From assembly GCF_019925205.1 (NCBI RefSeq), contig NC_083561.1, forward strand, positions 23,993,217 through 24,057,216: a stretch of 64,000 nucleotides of DNA. Reading direction: 5' to 3'. Numbering within the stretch: the stretch's first letter is position 1; each line of letters begins with the position of its first letter. The notes below the pieces were generated by a model. The model did not search any database and was not told the origin of the DNA. It saw only the letters and a list, made by a program, of their open reading frames with translations. The stretch comes from Metopolophium dirhodum. Lineage: Eukaryota > Arthropoda > Insecta > Hemiptera > Aphididae. The translations under genes and the position numbers were made by a program. Positions 1 through 12,081 of the stretch are shown here, piece by piece.

Positions 1-3000
1 TCCAATAGGAGTTATTGGAGGTTTCATAATATATAATGTTATAAAATAAATAATGAAAGCCTTCACCGATTTAATAATAAACATGCAAAACTATGGTAAA
101 AAAAATGTAAGTTTAAAACTCAAGAACGGTAAGTTTTGGAATTTATACGACTTTCAATCGCTTTACGATATCAACGATCTCAGTCACTTCACAATATTAT
201 AACAATATGAATAAACGATCGTTTAAATAAAACCCATACTTTTAATTTATTAATATACCAATAATTATATTAGGTAGTAAATAATAATATATGTTTCATT
301 GAATATCTTTAGTAATTGATATGCCTGTACAGGAATTCTATACTAAATATGATAAATACAATAGTGTTACTATAATAATATTTCATGATCACGTCAAACG
401 ATCATGGAAACAAAAAAAATAACAATAAATACAAGACGAAAAAAACGAGTCTTGAAGAATAATATACATCGATAAACTTAAGAAAATAATTTAGAATACC
501 GCGACGAATAATTCGGAAAACGATTGAAAAAAAAATGTTCGGCTGTGCCACACTAAAACAGGCTAAAGTGCGTTTGCTTTCAATATTGTGTATACACGGT
601 TATATAATCTTAGTGCTTAATAATATTATCATTTAGTGGCTTAAGTACATGTTTAAACTACTGCAGTAATTACTCTGTGTATATATGCAACAGGTAAAAG
701 TGCATCATGCTGCTGATATATTTATACTATGCAAATATAAATATTAAATAAAGTAAGAAATACCAATTAGTGTTTAGTTATAAAACCTGCGATAGTGCAA
801 ACAATTTAAACCATTTTATGTATTTTCTACTATATTATTTATTGCGGAAGAAAAAATAAACATAATAATGAGTAAAGCGTGTATGTGTACGATAGAAAAG
901 AAAGATAAGAGGTAAGAGTTGCAAGATAATAAAAAAATATATATTATAATTGCCACGTAAAGTCGCTACAAATGTATAAATATTACCAAAATACCGCAAA
1001 TGCATCCGTACCTGAGTCTGGACCTGCAAAAATTATCGCAATCATGTAAAATAAAATAAAAAAGAAAATAAATGATAAAAATAAATAATGATGGATGATA
1101 GTAAACTCTGTCTCTGATGATGGCTAATGGCTAATGGCTATAATGGATTATAATATTATTACCATAATATTACGTAATGTCGTTTAATTGTGTTGTTTAC
1201 CGGGAACTGTATTGTTTTCGCGTTTCGTATTTGCATATCCCACATAATATTATTTTCTAATAATAACGGTTTGCATGTTCATCGAACAATATTGGGCGAT
1301 TATTCTTAGGACGAAAAAATCCATTCGATTCAAACGAGTGTGTCCCCTTTGCACTGTGTCCGGCACGCGGCAATTAAACAAAAAATTAACAGTGTAACAA
1401 TATCATATCATAGAGCCTAGTCCCGACGCAGAGGGAGAGATCAATTATTGAGGCCAATGCATATTTTATAGGGATAACGACATTCTACAGTTTTTGTCAT
1501 TGTGCGCCTCCGAACTTGAACATCAAAACTCGAAACCATTGCGACTGATAATAATCGTCACCGACGAAACGAACGTGATGGACCCATAACCAGCAGCGCA
1601 AACGACGGAAACGCGAAATCGCGGGAAACATAATAATGATATGTACCTATATTATGTTATGTAGTTTTCGACTACGGAGTTGGTGAAGTGGGGGGGAAAG
1701 GGAATGGTGTAATCATGATGATGATAACAATAAACGCGCACTTTTAAACGGGTTCGGGTGGTGAGCGGTGGACTTGCAGTGTGTTTACACGCGTGGGTGG
1801 CAGGAGTTGTGGAGGGGGTAAACAGCCACTTGTTGATCGGTAATTTATGATTGTACGCGCCGCCGCATTATATATAACATGTATACCGGCAGTTATCACG
1901 GACACCCGTTTGCACACATTTTGAAAGTTTTACGCGAAAATATTAATGATTCGTTTGCATATCATACAGATATTATCGAAAAACGTAACGAGCCGTCAAG
2001 TTTATAAGACCACATTATTTTATTTATCGATTAAAATTAAAAACTGACAAACCATCTGTGCATAATATAATATGTTAGCACATATTTTGCACATCATGAA
2101 TAAAAATAAATATAAAATTTGATTAATATAATTTTAATCATAATTTTGTTTTCATTAATTAATATTTTATGTCGATCTCATTGATTTAATTTAGGCGCGT
2201 GATTATAGTGGATTGTTTGATAAATCAGATAAATAAATATGAAACAATTTTTTTTTTTATGTGTTTACCATGCGCAAATTTACGCGAACTGACTGTATAC
2301 GAATCGGGGAAACGTGCACTGTAATTCGGTACCCCCAAGCCTAGATGACAAATTTCGTTGTTGCATAGGGTGTATGAAATATATAGATGTACGCGCGTCC
2401 GGTGGAGGTGCAGCAGTGTGGGTTTTTTTCATCGGCCGAGCAAAGGAATTCCGGATCGTTGGCTCCTTTCGGATTTTCGTTTGCCTGCTCTACACGCATC
2501 AACGGGTCACCCCCAATGGTTTTTCGTGTGTGCGACTGCTGGGCGCGGGCGCGCGTCCGCTTACCGGCGGCGACGACCGTCTCGGGGAAGCAATACATTT
2601 CACGGTACATTAATCGAACCTACTGCGCGACATTACCAACAGGAAGAGTGAAAAAAAAAATCTCGTACAACGAAAAGCGTCCAACCGCCACCACTACCCT
2701 TCTCGACCTAAAACCGCCCACGCCACAGAGATTTCTGGGGCGGAAAACTTCTCGGAAAAACCCATCGCGTTTTGCATAAAATACGACGAAAATCGAAACG
2801 ACGTCCCAAGACAATAATATGCAGAGAGCAGGTAGGTATATAATATTATATAAAGATACGGGTACGCGCGCACTGCAGATCATTAAAGTCGCTAAATAAA
2901 TACGAAACTCGTGTTCGAAATCAAATTGCACGGATACGAACCTAGGTATAGGTTCTATTCTACTACATAATAAACGGCAATGCCAAACATATTAATATAA

Positions 3001-4360
3001 TAAAAGTTTTTTTTGAATATTCTACTATATTATATCGAAAACAATCTCCCTTCGAAAACATAACAATATTAGTCTGTCGACTGGAACGCCGCCGCGGGAC
3101 CACATGTTGACGCAGTATTTCTCAGAATTCGATTCAAAACGTGTAGCACTACAACCTTACAGTAACGAAGAGATCCAAAAAAGAGCACGAAAGAATACAA
3201 ATGTAAACGTAATCAAAACGACTTTCGAGAAAATATCGCAAACGGAGGCGGCGGCGGTCGAATAAAAATGAGACTTCCCGCAAAGCAGCCAGTGCAGCGC
3301 CGCGAGATAAAGTGATTTGATTGATTTCGACGTATACATAAGGCCGGCGGATTAGGTACTGTAAATGCTTACAGGCACACCTACGTGTACGATATGCAAC
3401 CTGTTGAGAAACAGCGGCACTTTATGATATTATAGAGATGTATAAAAAGGATCCGATAAAAAAAAAAAAAAACGTTTCATCGATAATACGTAACGAATGT
3501 ACATTGTGCCCGAGATTGGACGTTTGATTTTTTTTTTCATAATATGATTTATGCGGGAGACGAGCCGACAAAAAAAGATTACACCTGGGCAAAGACCCCC
3601 GGTGATGATGGTCACCATCGAATTATTATATAACACGAGCAAACCCGCGAGTGCCTATATCTATACGACGTCACCTTGCACGATGTTCGTATTACCTACT
3701 AATAAATAAAAACGCGCCAACGAAATTCGGTATACAGCGAAACGCGGCCTACAACGCCATGCTTTTGTTATAATTGTTATATATTAATGTTTAATATTGT
3801 GGCGATACAAAACGCATGCCAAACTAAAAAAAAAATAATAAAAAAAAAGGTAGAAAACTACCGCTTTTTGACGGTTAAAAAAAAAATCAAAAACAAAATA
3901 AACAAAAATTAAACAACTCTATATTGATATTATATTTATATGATAGCGTAAGATATTAGAAACAGGCACATTCCACAAAACGGTTCAAGTCTAAGTCAGA
4001 AAGGATGTTCATGATATTATTTGGATATTGTAATATTACCTAACCGGGCTGGATGTCGTGTGAGTAGTTAGTGATGTTACGCACTCGGAAAAACGGCTAG
4101 AAATAGGTATACCTGTTGCTGCAGTGACGTTGTCTGTCGTAGTCGGTTATCAAAACGATTTATACGCAGGAAAATTGCTGCCCTTCAACGTGACGGCCGA
4201 CGGTGGTGAAATAACGAGGGAAAAAAATTCTGATGAGAGGACCTACGGGTCCCTACAGATTGAGGAGGGGGGGGGGGGGTTAAGTATGTAAGAGTTTTAT
4301 GATAGAAGCTGGCTGAATAGGTGATTAAAATTAAAAAATAATTTGAGAACCAAGCTCGTA
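1..4360 (-). other. Antp: Antp intron between YPWM exon and homeobox exon (partial)
   Basis: No exon was found here: on either strand I see no stretch encoding the conserved WFQNRRMKWKK helix or the ERKRGRQTY start of the homeodomain. The sequence is AT-rich with a more GC-rich patch at about 2385-2780 (overlapping open frames on both strands, no recognisable protein) and smaller ones around 1730-1870 and 3060-3340. A run of 13 G lies at 4267-4279. The patches could be intronic enhancers, but nothing in the sequence proves that. Confidence 0.75.
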
Positions 4361-4366
4361 CTTACC
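4361..4366 (-). other. Antp: Splice donor ending the Antp YPWM exon
   Basis: The minus strand reads CAATTCG|GTAAGTACG, with the last exonic base at 4366 and GT at 4365-4364. This is a consensus donor. It splits the Gly codon after SQF in phase 1, just downstream of YPWM, where insect Antp genes are interrupted before the homeobox. Reading through would add a few residues and stop at TAA (4333-4331). Confidence 0.93.
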
Positions 4367-5281
4367 GAATTGGCTTCGCATCCACGGGTACAGTGGACTC
4401 GGCAGCGAGTTGTTGTTGACCGCCTGTTGATTCTGAGCGGTGGGAGTCTGCAGCGGCGGCGTCTGCTGATGCGGGTTGACCACGACCTGGTTGTGGTGTC
4501 CAGGCGCCGGCGGGACGACGGACTGCTGCTGTTGCTGCTGCTGCTGCTGGTGGTGGTGCGGACTCAGGTTGCTGAAGTACGCCTGCTGCTGCTGCTGGTG
4601 GTGCGACTGTGGCGGCGGTGCCGAATGGTGGTGCTGCTGCTGTTGGTGATGGTGGTGGCCGGCGGCCGTCATCTGTTGCTGCTGCTGCTGCTGGTGGTGG
4701 TTGGTCATGTCGACCATGTCGGTGGGGCTGCCCGGTTCGACGAGACCGTTGGCAACCGAGGCCTGAAGCTTGCACGTGGCGTACACGACGGGCGTGTGAC
4801 CGTTCATGGTCATTTGGCCCATGCCACCGCCACCGCCACCTCCACCACCGACCAGGCCACCACCGATGGGCGATTCGGGCCTGCTGTAGCCATCCATGGA
4901 CGACTGGTGGTGGTTGTTGTAGTAGCCGGCCGCAGCGGCCGCCTGCCGGATTTCCATCCGGTCGTAGGGCGGGAACCGCGGGTATGGCATGCCCTGGGGT
5001 GGCTGTCCACCGACGGTGGGCCCGACGTAGTGGTGCGGTGGTATGCCCTGCCGAGCGGTCGGGTCGCACGGCGCGTTGTCTACGTAGTGCTGCTGGCCGT
5101 GGTGGTGGTGGTCCATGACCACGCCACCACCGCCACCGCCCCCGCCGCCGACGATTCCACCGACGCCGCCAAGCACGCCTCCACCGCCGCTGCCGCCTCC
5201 GACGAGGCCTCCGCCGGTCCCTCCACCTCCACCGTTCCGCATGTCGGAAGGCATGTACGAGTTGGCAAAGTACGAGCTCAT
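4366..5281 (-). CDS. Antp: Antennapedia homeotic protein, N-terminal coding exon (partial, lacks homeobox)
   Basis: This exon encodes 305 complete residues plus the first base of codon 306 of the Hox transcription factor Antennapedia, a nuclear DNA-binding protein that specifies thoracic identity in insects. Visible landmarks are the start block MSSYFANSYM (1-10), PYPRFPPYDRM (99-109), YSRPESP (132-138), VVYATCKLQ (165-173), EPGSP (182-186) and the hexapeptide LYPWM (297-301) followed by RSQFG. YPWM is the known contact for the cofactor Extradenticle/Pbx. Between the motifs lie low-complexity tracts: Gly (45-53 and 145-153), Ala (114-118), Gln (197-203, 229-233, 245-253) and His/Gln runs. The start at 5281 is the first in-frame ATG: the open frame extends 34 codons further upstream, but that part begins at GTG and holds no Met. 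The start has A at -3. The homeodomain must be in a later exon at lower coordinates, outside this window. Identification is very secure; completeness of the N-terminus is secure; the 3' end is fixed by the donor. Confidence 0.96.
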
Positions 5282-5786
5282 GTTCAACAGGTCGCCGCAG
5301 TTGCCCTCCACTTTGCCGGCCGCTGAAACTGGACCGCGGTCGCGAAAATGTGTGGTGCTCGATGTACCGTGATTACACTGCACCGGTGCGGTGTACCGCT
5401 CGACCGCCGAGTGATGTGGCTGCTAGTGGCCACCGACAGCTGAAACGTCGCGGCACGCCGTCATCGTGGCCGTCGGTCTGGTAGCGGTGGTGCTGGTGCT
5501 GGCGCAACCTACAGTCGTGATGGAGATGGTCGTGTCGGTGACGACGGTGCGGGTCGTCGACGCGCGGCCGTCCTACGGTCGTCAACGGTGGACGAGTCGT
5601 CCGGTTTGCCGCTGATTCGCTGCCGACGACTGTGTCGCTCTCGCTGGTCCGACCGCGGTCGCGGTTTTTCCGGTACCCGTGCGGTTGACGGTTCTGCTGC
5701 TGCTGCAGCTGGTTTTGGATAGTCTGCTTGTGCTGGTGCTGGTGACGGTCGTCGCGATCACTTGGTCGGGTACGCGAAATCCGCCC
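5282..5786 (-). other. Antp: Antp 5' untranslated leader, part on the first coding exon
   Basis: About 505 bases lie between the inferred splice acceptor and the start codon. The leader is GC-rich and contains CAG/CTG-type trinucleotide runs (for example near 5695-5710). It has only one ATG in any minus-strand frame (5464-5462). Long structured leaders are known for Drosophila Antp, where internal initiation has been reported; that it applies here is inference. The extent depends on the acceptor at 5787 being the one used. Confidence 0.7.
5423..5464 (-). other. Upstream ORF of 13 codons in the Antp leader
   Basis: ATG at 5464-5462 opens a 13-residue frame (MTACRDVSAVGGH) closed by TAG at 5425-5423, leaving 141 bases before the Antp start. 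The ATG context has A at -3. It is the only upstream ATG in the 505-base leader, so it could damp or condition translation of Antp. The function is inferred from position only. Confidence 0.5.
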
Positions 5787-5812
5787 CTGAAACACACAAA
5801 ATCAAACGCACA
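5787..5812 (-). other. Antp: Splice acceptor before the Antp coding exon
   Basis: The minus strand reads TTTGATTTTGTGTGTTTCAG|GGGCGG, with AG at 5788-5787. A T-rich tract precedes a perfect TTTCAG, and base composition changes from mixed/AT-rich outside to GC-rich inside at this point. It implies one or more 5' noncoding exons at higher coordinates, as in other insect Antp genes. Confidence 0.75.
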
Positions 5813-7539
5813 CAGGTCAATCGATCGTTCGCGTACATGTGAGGAGGAACTGCGCTGCAGATGATAATATCATATTATGTAGTTACATGCCGGATTTCGG
5901 ACGGCCATTCAACGCAAAATTCTCTTTTCTCCCTCCCACCACCCCTACACACAAATCCGGAACGGGTTGCCCCCACTATATTTTTCCGAGTATACATCTT
6001 TAAGCATATATGTACATAATGTATTGATATATTTCGCGCGGGCCTTTGTTCAGGATATTTGTTTTGCGAATTTCCGCACTCCACCGCAACGGCCGCGGGA
6101 CGTCAAACCGCGTCAATAGATGACAAATATACGTGTATATGGGCACAATGGGCTCGTGCGGCCTCCCCCACCACCCTCCGACCTAAGATTCACGTGCTAC
6201 ACAAAGTACAGGCGCGTACCTATATACTATTATATGGATTGCGTTGTGCATTATTATATTTTACACTGCGCAGGATATACGTATATCCTGCGAGGACGAC
6301 AATGGCAGAAGCGCAGGAGCAGCTGTCCCACGTCGCCGGCTGCATATACGCACTTTGCACGCGAATAAACTGTATATTTCACGGTTGACGACAAGTTGCG
6401 CTGGTTCGTCAACGCGTACCGACCGGATGACAAACCGTAGGTGTGCGCATTAAATAATATTAGCCCCTCTTGCCACGGACAAAAAAAAGAGGCCCCCGGT
6501 ACATCGCATGTTATACACGCATTTAACTCGTCGCGAATTCTCGATTAAAATGTCCAAATCCGTTTTTCTATACCCGTCGACTACGGAGACTTGCTGCGCC
6601 GGACGGTTTTTTTCATTCTCACGTTTCGTGGTTGCGTGTTGACCGCGATTTTGAAGGGAGGTTTTCCTATAATTCCGATAAGGGATGGGCGAGTACCTAC
6701 CGGATTTAGTGAGATATTGTTGTACGAGACTATAACTTCATCTGAATATTGTATTTATAATACGAATAATAAGCAGAAAATTAAGTAGTCAAGGGGTGGT
6801 AGATCATCATTCAAACAATGAATTCCCCGATAAAATATTTCACTTCGCCACGCTACTGACTACGTCACATAGTACAACTTCAATACATTCTACACAAATA
6901 TTATAATATTATATGGTATTGTGGACAAGTGATTATTGTTTCATTTTTACTTATATACACTCGTTGTGGTTGTAGGTGATAAACTGATAAGTGTATTTTT
7001 CTCACTATTAATACACTGTGTACAGCGTGTACACACAACGTCTAATGCAAATCTTTGTTCACAACGACACAATAATTAATAAGACCCGTAATGACTATAT
7101 CGCCTATATGCTGTTTACATTATACCACGGAAGCCTACGAAAACGTTATCGCATCGCTAATTTTACCGGTGGTTTACACAGTTGGGAATTGAGGTACAAT
7201 TTAGTAAAATAAATGTACGATTAAGTTTATAATTTCACAGGAATCAATCGATTAAAGTTGTGGTGCTACGTGCATTTACGCCTACCCCAAATGTGCATTT
7301 ATACGTTTTCTGAAGATTTACAAATATTTACAATTAATTCACAAAATTCTTTGCAATAGTTTTGGTTGTTTTTCGCATAACATCGGGGAGCCAACTTCAT
7401 GTACGTGTACACTAGTAGACGACTGTTGATTAATAAAATACAAATTTCAATAAAATATAACATTATTATGTAAATTTCGTATAGTTGTAAAAAAGGGTGT
7501 GGAATTTCAAATGTATGAAAGCGGCGATTGCATCACGCA

Positions 7540-7690
7540 TTGATTAGAGTTAATTAAGGGAGAGGGGTTAAATTTATTCATAATTTACTGACCCATTTTA
7601 AATGACAAGTTTTCCCACTCAATATATTTTTCCTGGGGGGGAGCAACAGCCCCTCGTGATCCCCCCCCCCCAAATAACGCCTATGTCATC
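7540..7690. mobile_element. Probable transposon-derived fragment with G/C-run end
   Basis: Contains TCCTGGGGGGGAGCAACAGC, then an 11-C run and AAATAACGCCTATG (7661-7685). On the minus strand this is an end reading CATAGGCGTTATTTGGGGG, a style of terminal sequence I associate with degraded DNA elements in aphids. The matching opposite end was not found, so it may be a solo or truncated copy. This is a judgement from resemblance only. Confidence 0.35.
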
Positions 7691-9254
7691 GCGTAATTCA
7701 TGGATATCATAGCAATCAGCAGTGCAGTGTGTACCAAACATAATAAATAATATGCGATTCGAACGCGTAATTCGGGACCAGTGATCTTTGGACGTCGTAT
7801 AACTATATGAACGGATTAAGACCGAGTCCAGCGATGTACAAAATATTATACTATCGGGATAGATTACACAGAGACAATACAGTTTACGTGCACGATTAAG
7901 TGTGACATAATATAGCTATACCTATAGGTCAATAGTTCCTGTAGGGATCTTAGACACGAACCCAATAGCATGCAAATATTAAAAACAATATAATTACTAT
8001 AATACGCCATTGTGTGTTTGCTACGAGTGACGACGGTGCGGGAGACGTCCAAGAGTGCAATATATTGCAGTGCAGGCGCCGGAAATTATTTTTAACGACC
8101 CTAAAACGCACAACGGTGCAATACACGAAATCACGTTTATCATAATCGATGGAGTTTGGTCGAGAAATCACTGGACAGCACTCGTGAAGACAACGCGGCG
8201 CGACACCATCCCGAGTCGTCGGGATGTCGGAAACTAAAATTCAGATTTTTTTGTTTTTACCTAGAAAACGCGAAAACGGCTACAATGGCGGACAGGGTCG
8301 GTTTCGGTACATTATACAACTATACAAGTCGTTTGGATATGATTAGCGGTTCGTTATTTCCTCATGATACATAAACACGTGTATGTTATAATATGATATA
8401 CACGGGACGTCCTGTGCGCCTATATGTTCCGAACAAAAGTATTATATATGTACATATTGCAGTAAACGCCACAACGAGAGCACATATGGTGAAAATAAGG
8501 GCACGCAGGAAGACGGATCGTATTTCACTAAGCTGACTTATTCCGGCGCGCCCGTGTGGCGTAACCAGTTTTGCCGTCCTCCGATCGGTCTCAGATGATT
8601 TCTTATCTCGCGGTCACTCTCCTCAACGGTGATAGTAACAAAATTATACAGGTAATAACCGCGCGCAAGTACCACCGCAGTGGTAAACACAATTATATTT
8701 AATAATAAATTATAATATCATATGATATTAGACAACAGCGCAGAAGTCGTGCAAACAGACGTATGCTACGCTGCATTATGCGTGGGGAGGGTATTATGCC
8801 TATATACCGCGGGCCGTGGGAGCGGTGGTAAAAGCGTTTCATGGGTGGGGGGGGGCACTCGGAGACCTTTGGCCACCGGTCCGAACGCTATAAGTGCGGT
8901 TTACAATGACTGCCGGCTAATTGCAGGTGCACGTCATACATTTACTATTATACTTATACGCGATTTCCCTCACCCTATATCGTTTTAGTCTCGACAACAA
9001 GACATCGCGACGTCCGGAGAAGAGAGACGAAATCAAAGAAGAAAACGGCTGCAGCGTGGAGGGGGGAGATCTCAAAACCGCCGGAAATGATATCATATAT
9101 ACAATATTTCGACGACACGATGGCGCGGAGAAAGGTCCCGCGGGCTTAATTTCTACATCTTTTGTGCAGCCGCACGCCCGTCTGTCGTCAGGCCCGAGCG
9201 TTTAGGGGTTGAAAGCGGACGCGAAAGGGTTGACCGGTTTGTGCTATGCGCGTC

Positions 9255-9350
9255 ATGAATAAACGAAACATAAATTCATCAGGCGGCGGTGTTCCCCGCA
9301 TAACAGTTTAAAGCCCACCGAGACCCGAATTAATATGCAAAACTCGACGG
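9255..9350. promoter_or_regulatory. Candidate homeodomain/POU-rich element
   Basis: Contains ATGAATAAACG and ATAAATTCAT flanking each other as an imperfect inverted pair (9255-9279), GCGGCGGTG, and ATTAATATGCAAA (9330-9342) with an octamer-like ATGCAAA. It ends a GC-balanced patch (8500-9320). Function is unproven. Confidence 0.2.
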
Positions 9351-9400
9351 ATAGGTATATTATACTATATAGTAGTATATAGGCTGCATATATGTATATA

Positions 9401-12047
9401 TGTATATATATAAATATATATCATGGTTGTCGTAGAGGTAGGACAGAGCGAGAACGACGCGCGCTGGGTGGCGAGACGAAGAGAGAGTGAGTGACGGTGA
9501 CTTTTGGACCCCTTTTACCGTGTTCGTTTCTTCGTGCACAATGCGTATATATTATATTAAATATATATGGTGAATGACAATACCACCTTCAGGTTCCGTT
9601 ATATTAAATCCGGCGATCTCCTCTCCTCCATTACCATCAACGCTCAGTCTTATAGTGTATATAATATTATTATATTATATATCGCAAACGGACGTGAATT
9701 TCGGGTCCCGATAAACCCCCCGCGCCCCTATGCATACGCGTGTATAACCGACAAATACCACCGTTACGCGATGTTATATGTTATATATATTATTATTATA
9801 AGGGACGTCCGTGTGGTAAATTAATCTTTATAGTACGTTTTTTCTCTATCAGTAACCGATTCCCGTGGGTTTTTTTTTACCTCTATCTCGTTTTATACAC
9901 AACCTAAATATATTGTCTCAAGCGATGACTTTCACACTCGAAGACAAAATATTATTATAAAGACCTCGCATTATTTACCACAATATTATAAGGCATATGT
10001 CGCGATTACTGCAGTGCGTTTCAATGCATAATATATCTCTATAATATAATAGTAGGTATTGACGGGTGAATGAATGCACGCTGCACGCATAACAACCATT
10101 AATGTACTATATTATTTTGTTATTCAAATAAATATATAACGTCCACAGAGTGAAAAAAACTAAAGGTCGTCGTCGTCTGAGCGCAGCAATTAACGCGCGG
10201 CGATAACATAGCTCTTTAATTCGTTAATTGTGCATATTGTAGTACTTATATAATATGTACAATGTACAAGTTATACTATTATGTCGTATAATATTATAAT
10301 GTTATTATTAAAGCACGGATGTCGTATCTAATGGTAAAAAAATAGTAAAATTGATTGCAGTAGGTAGCGCAATAAAAAAATTATGTTTATGTTTTTTTTT
10401 ATTTTAATAATCACAGTATACTTCAAATAAATATGTAATAAAAATCATTTATCAAATCAAAAGTAATATTACGTGAATGAAATTGAAAAATAGTTAAAAA
10501 TATTGCAAATAAACATTTTAGATTTTAATTCTTATACTTACATAAGACGCATTTTAAAACGTACTAGAAGAAAAGTTACAATTGTGACAACATCCGTGCC
10601 CTATATAGGTATTTATTATTAATGATAGTAGGTAGGTATACTAAGTGGTAAAACGATTTGACCATCTATAGACGGGAGCGTAATAAACATACAGTACTAT
10701 ACATTATACATACTGTTTGAGTTGAAATTTCGAGTATAGGTCAACAATATAATATTTAGGTATACGCTATAAGTGGTCAAAATAATAATAGGTTTGTTGT
10801 AAACAAAATATTATATTATGCGTTACGACAAAAGAGTGCGTTGACAATTATACTATTACTGAGGCGCTCTATTGTATAATATACCTATGGGTTGGTACAC
10901 ACAAATGAAATCGATCTGAAACCTAGCGTCATCATTGGCAAGAACGTGATTCCAATATATTTTACATGCGAAACTATTAGAACGAAGACGAACTAGACGA
11001 AGCCTACCCCATACGTAAACAATAATAATTTACGACGGTAAAAATGTTAAATGTTATCCTCGACGTCCATAGAAATCCAATGACAGTTTCTCAATCGTCC
11101 GGAAAGTAATTTGTCGTACACTGGATGTACCAGTGGTACACTTGTGCCATTTACAGTTTTACCGACTTTTCGCCATCGGTAACTAATGGGTAGAGTTGTG
11201 TGGCTGGCGGCGACGAGACGAGATCGAATCCAAGCTACTGTTTTATAGGTACTGTAACGCAGGGCCAGTGTAGGACATCTATCTACACTCGGCAACAGTT
11301 ACGATTTTACAAAAAAAAAACAGTGGTCTGCAAAGTATATTTTTTAAAAAAATATCATAATCCCGCGGACTAAAGTAAAAAGTGAATGAGATATTATAAG
11401 CTATTACATTTTTCAATTCAACATATTATAATTAGTGTTTAAAAATGTCATGAAATTTAAAAAAAATGAAATATTTCAGTATTTTAATAAATTTTGTTTT
11501 ATTTTTAAATAAATTTTATAATTACATATGATTGTCATAAATTGCCTTCATAATTGTATGGTACCTATATGTATACAGTATATTTAACCTTTGGTATTAT
11601 ACATTTAAAACGGTATTCAACATTTTTAAATATTTTAATGTTTAAATTTTACAAGTAGGTATACAATATTATACATGTATATTGTGTACCTACTGAATTC
11701 TTACATTAGAATTTAGAACACTGAACATTGTATTAAAAAAATAAATAAATTGTGTTTTTATTTATGTTAAAAAAATGTCTATGTTTCACGATTTTGCGAA
11801 ATATTTCACACTTCAAACACTAATAATATAGATAGTTATCGGACCACTGTTTTTCATTTAAAACCGCAGTAATACGGTTACCGAGTGCCGAGATGGATTA
11901 CAATGAAATTGATATTCTTATGATCTCCAGGAGTATAATAAATTATGTTACATTGACAATTATGACATATTGTTGTGCAACTTTTTAACGCAACAACACG
12001 CGTGCGCCGGTCGGTTGTTCAAGGAGATCGTAAAAAAAGTCCACAAC

Positions 12048-12081
<34 letters not shown>

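Larger units (their letters stand above)
5813..9400. other. Gene-free region next to the Antp leader
   Basis: Mixed composition: a GC-balanced patch at 5900-6660 with a CCCTCCCACCACCCC stretch near 5930-5945, AT-rich sequence 6780-7530, the transposon-like fragment at 7540-7690, and another patch at 8500-9320 with a 9-G run (8847-8855). No exon signals stronger than background. Confidence 0.5.

Noticed and set aside
1..4360. Antp homeobox exon within the window
   Set aside because: I looked by eye for the reverse complement of WFQNRRMKWKK and ERKRGRQTY and found neither; the exon must lie below position 1.
4343..5326. 327-codon plus-strand ORF opposite the Antp exon
   Set aside because: It is the antisense shadow of the CAG/CAC/GGC-rich Antp coding sequence; Leu/Val runs mirror Gln/His codons and no domain is visible.
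5279..5383. N-terminal extension of Antp by 34 codons
   Set aside because: The extension begins at GTG and contains no ATG, while MSSYFANSY at 5281 matches the known insect Antp start.
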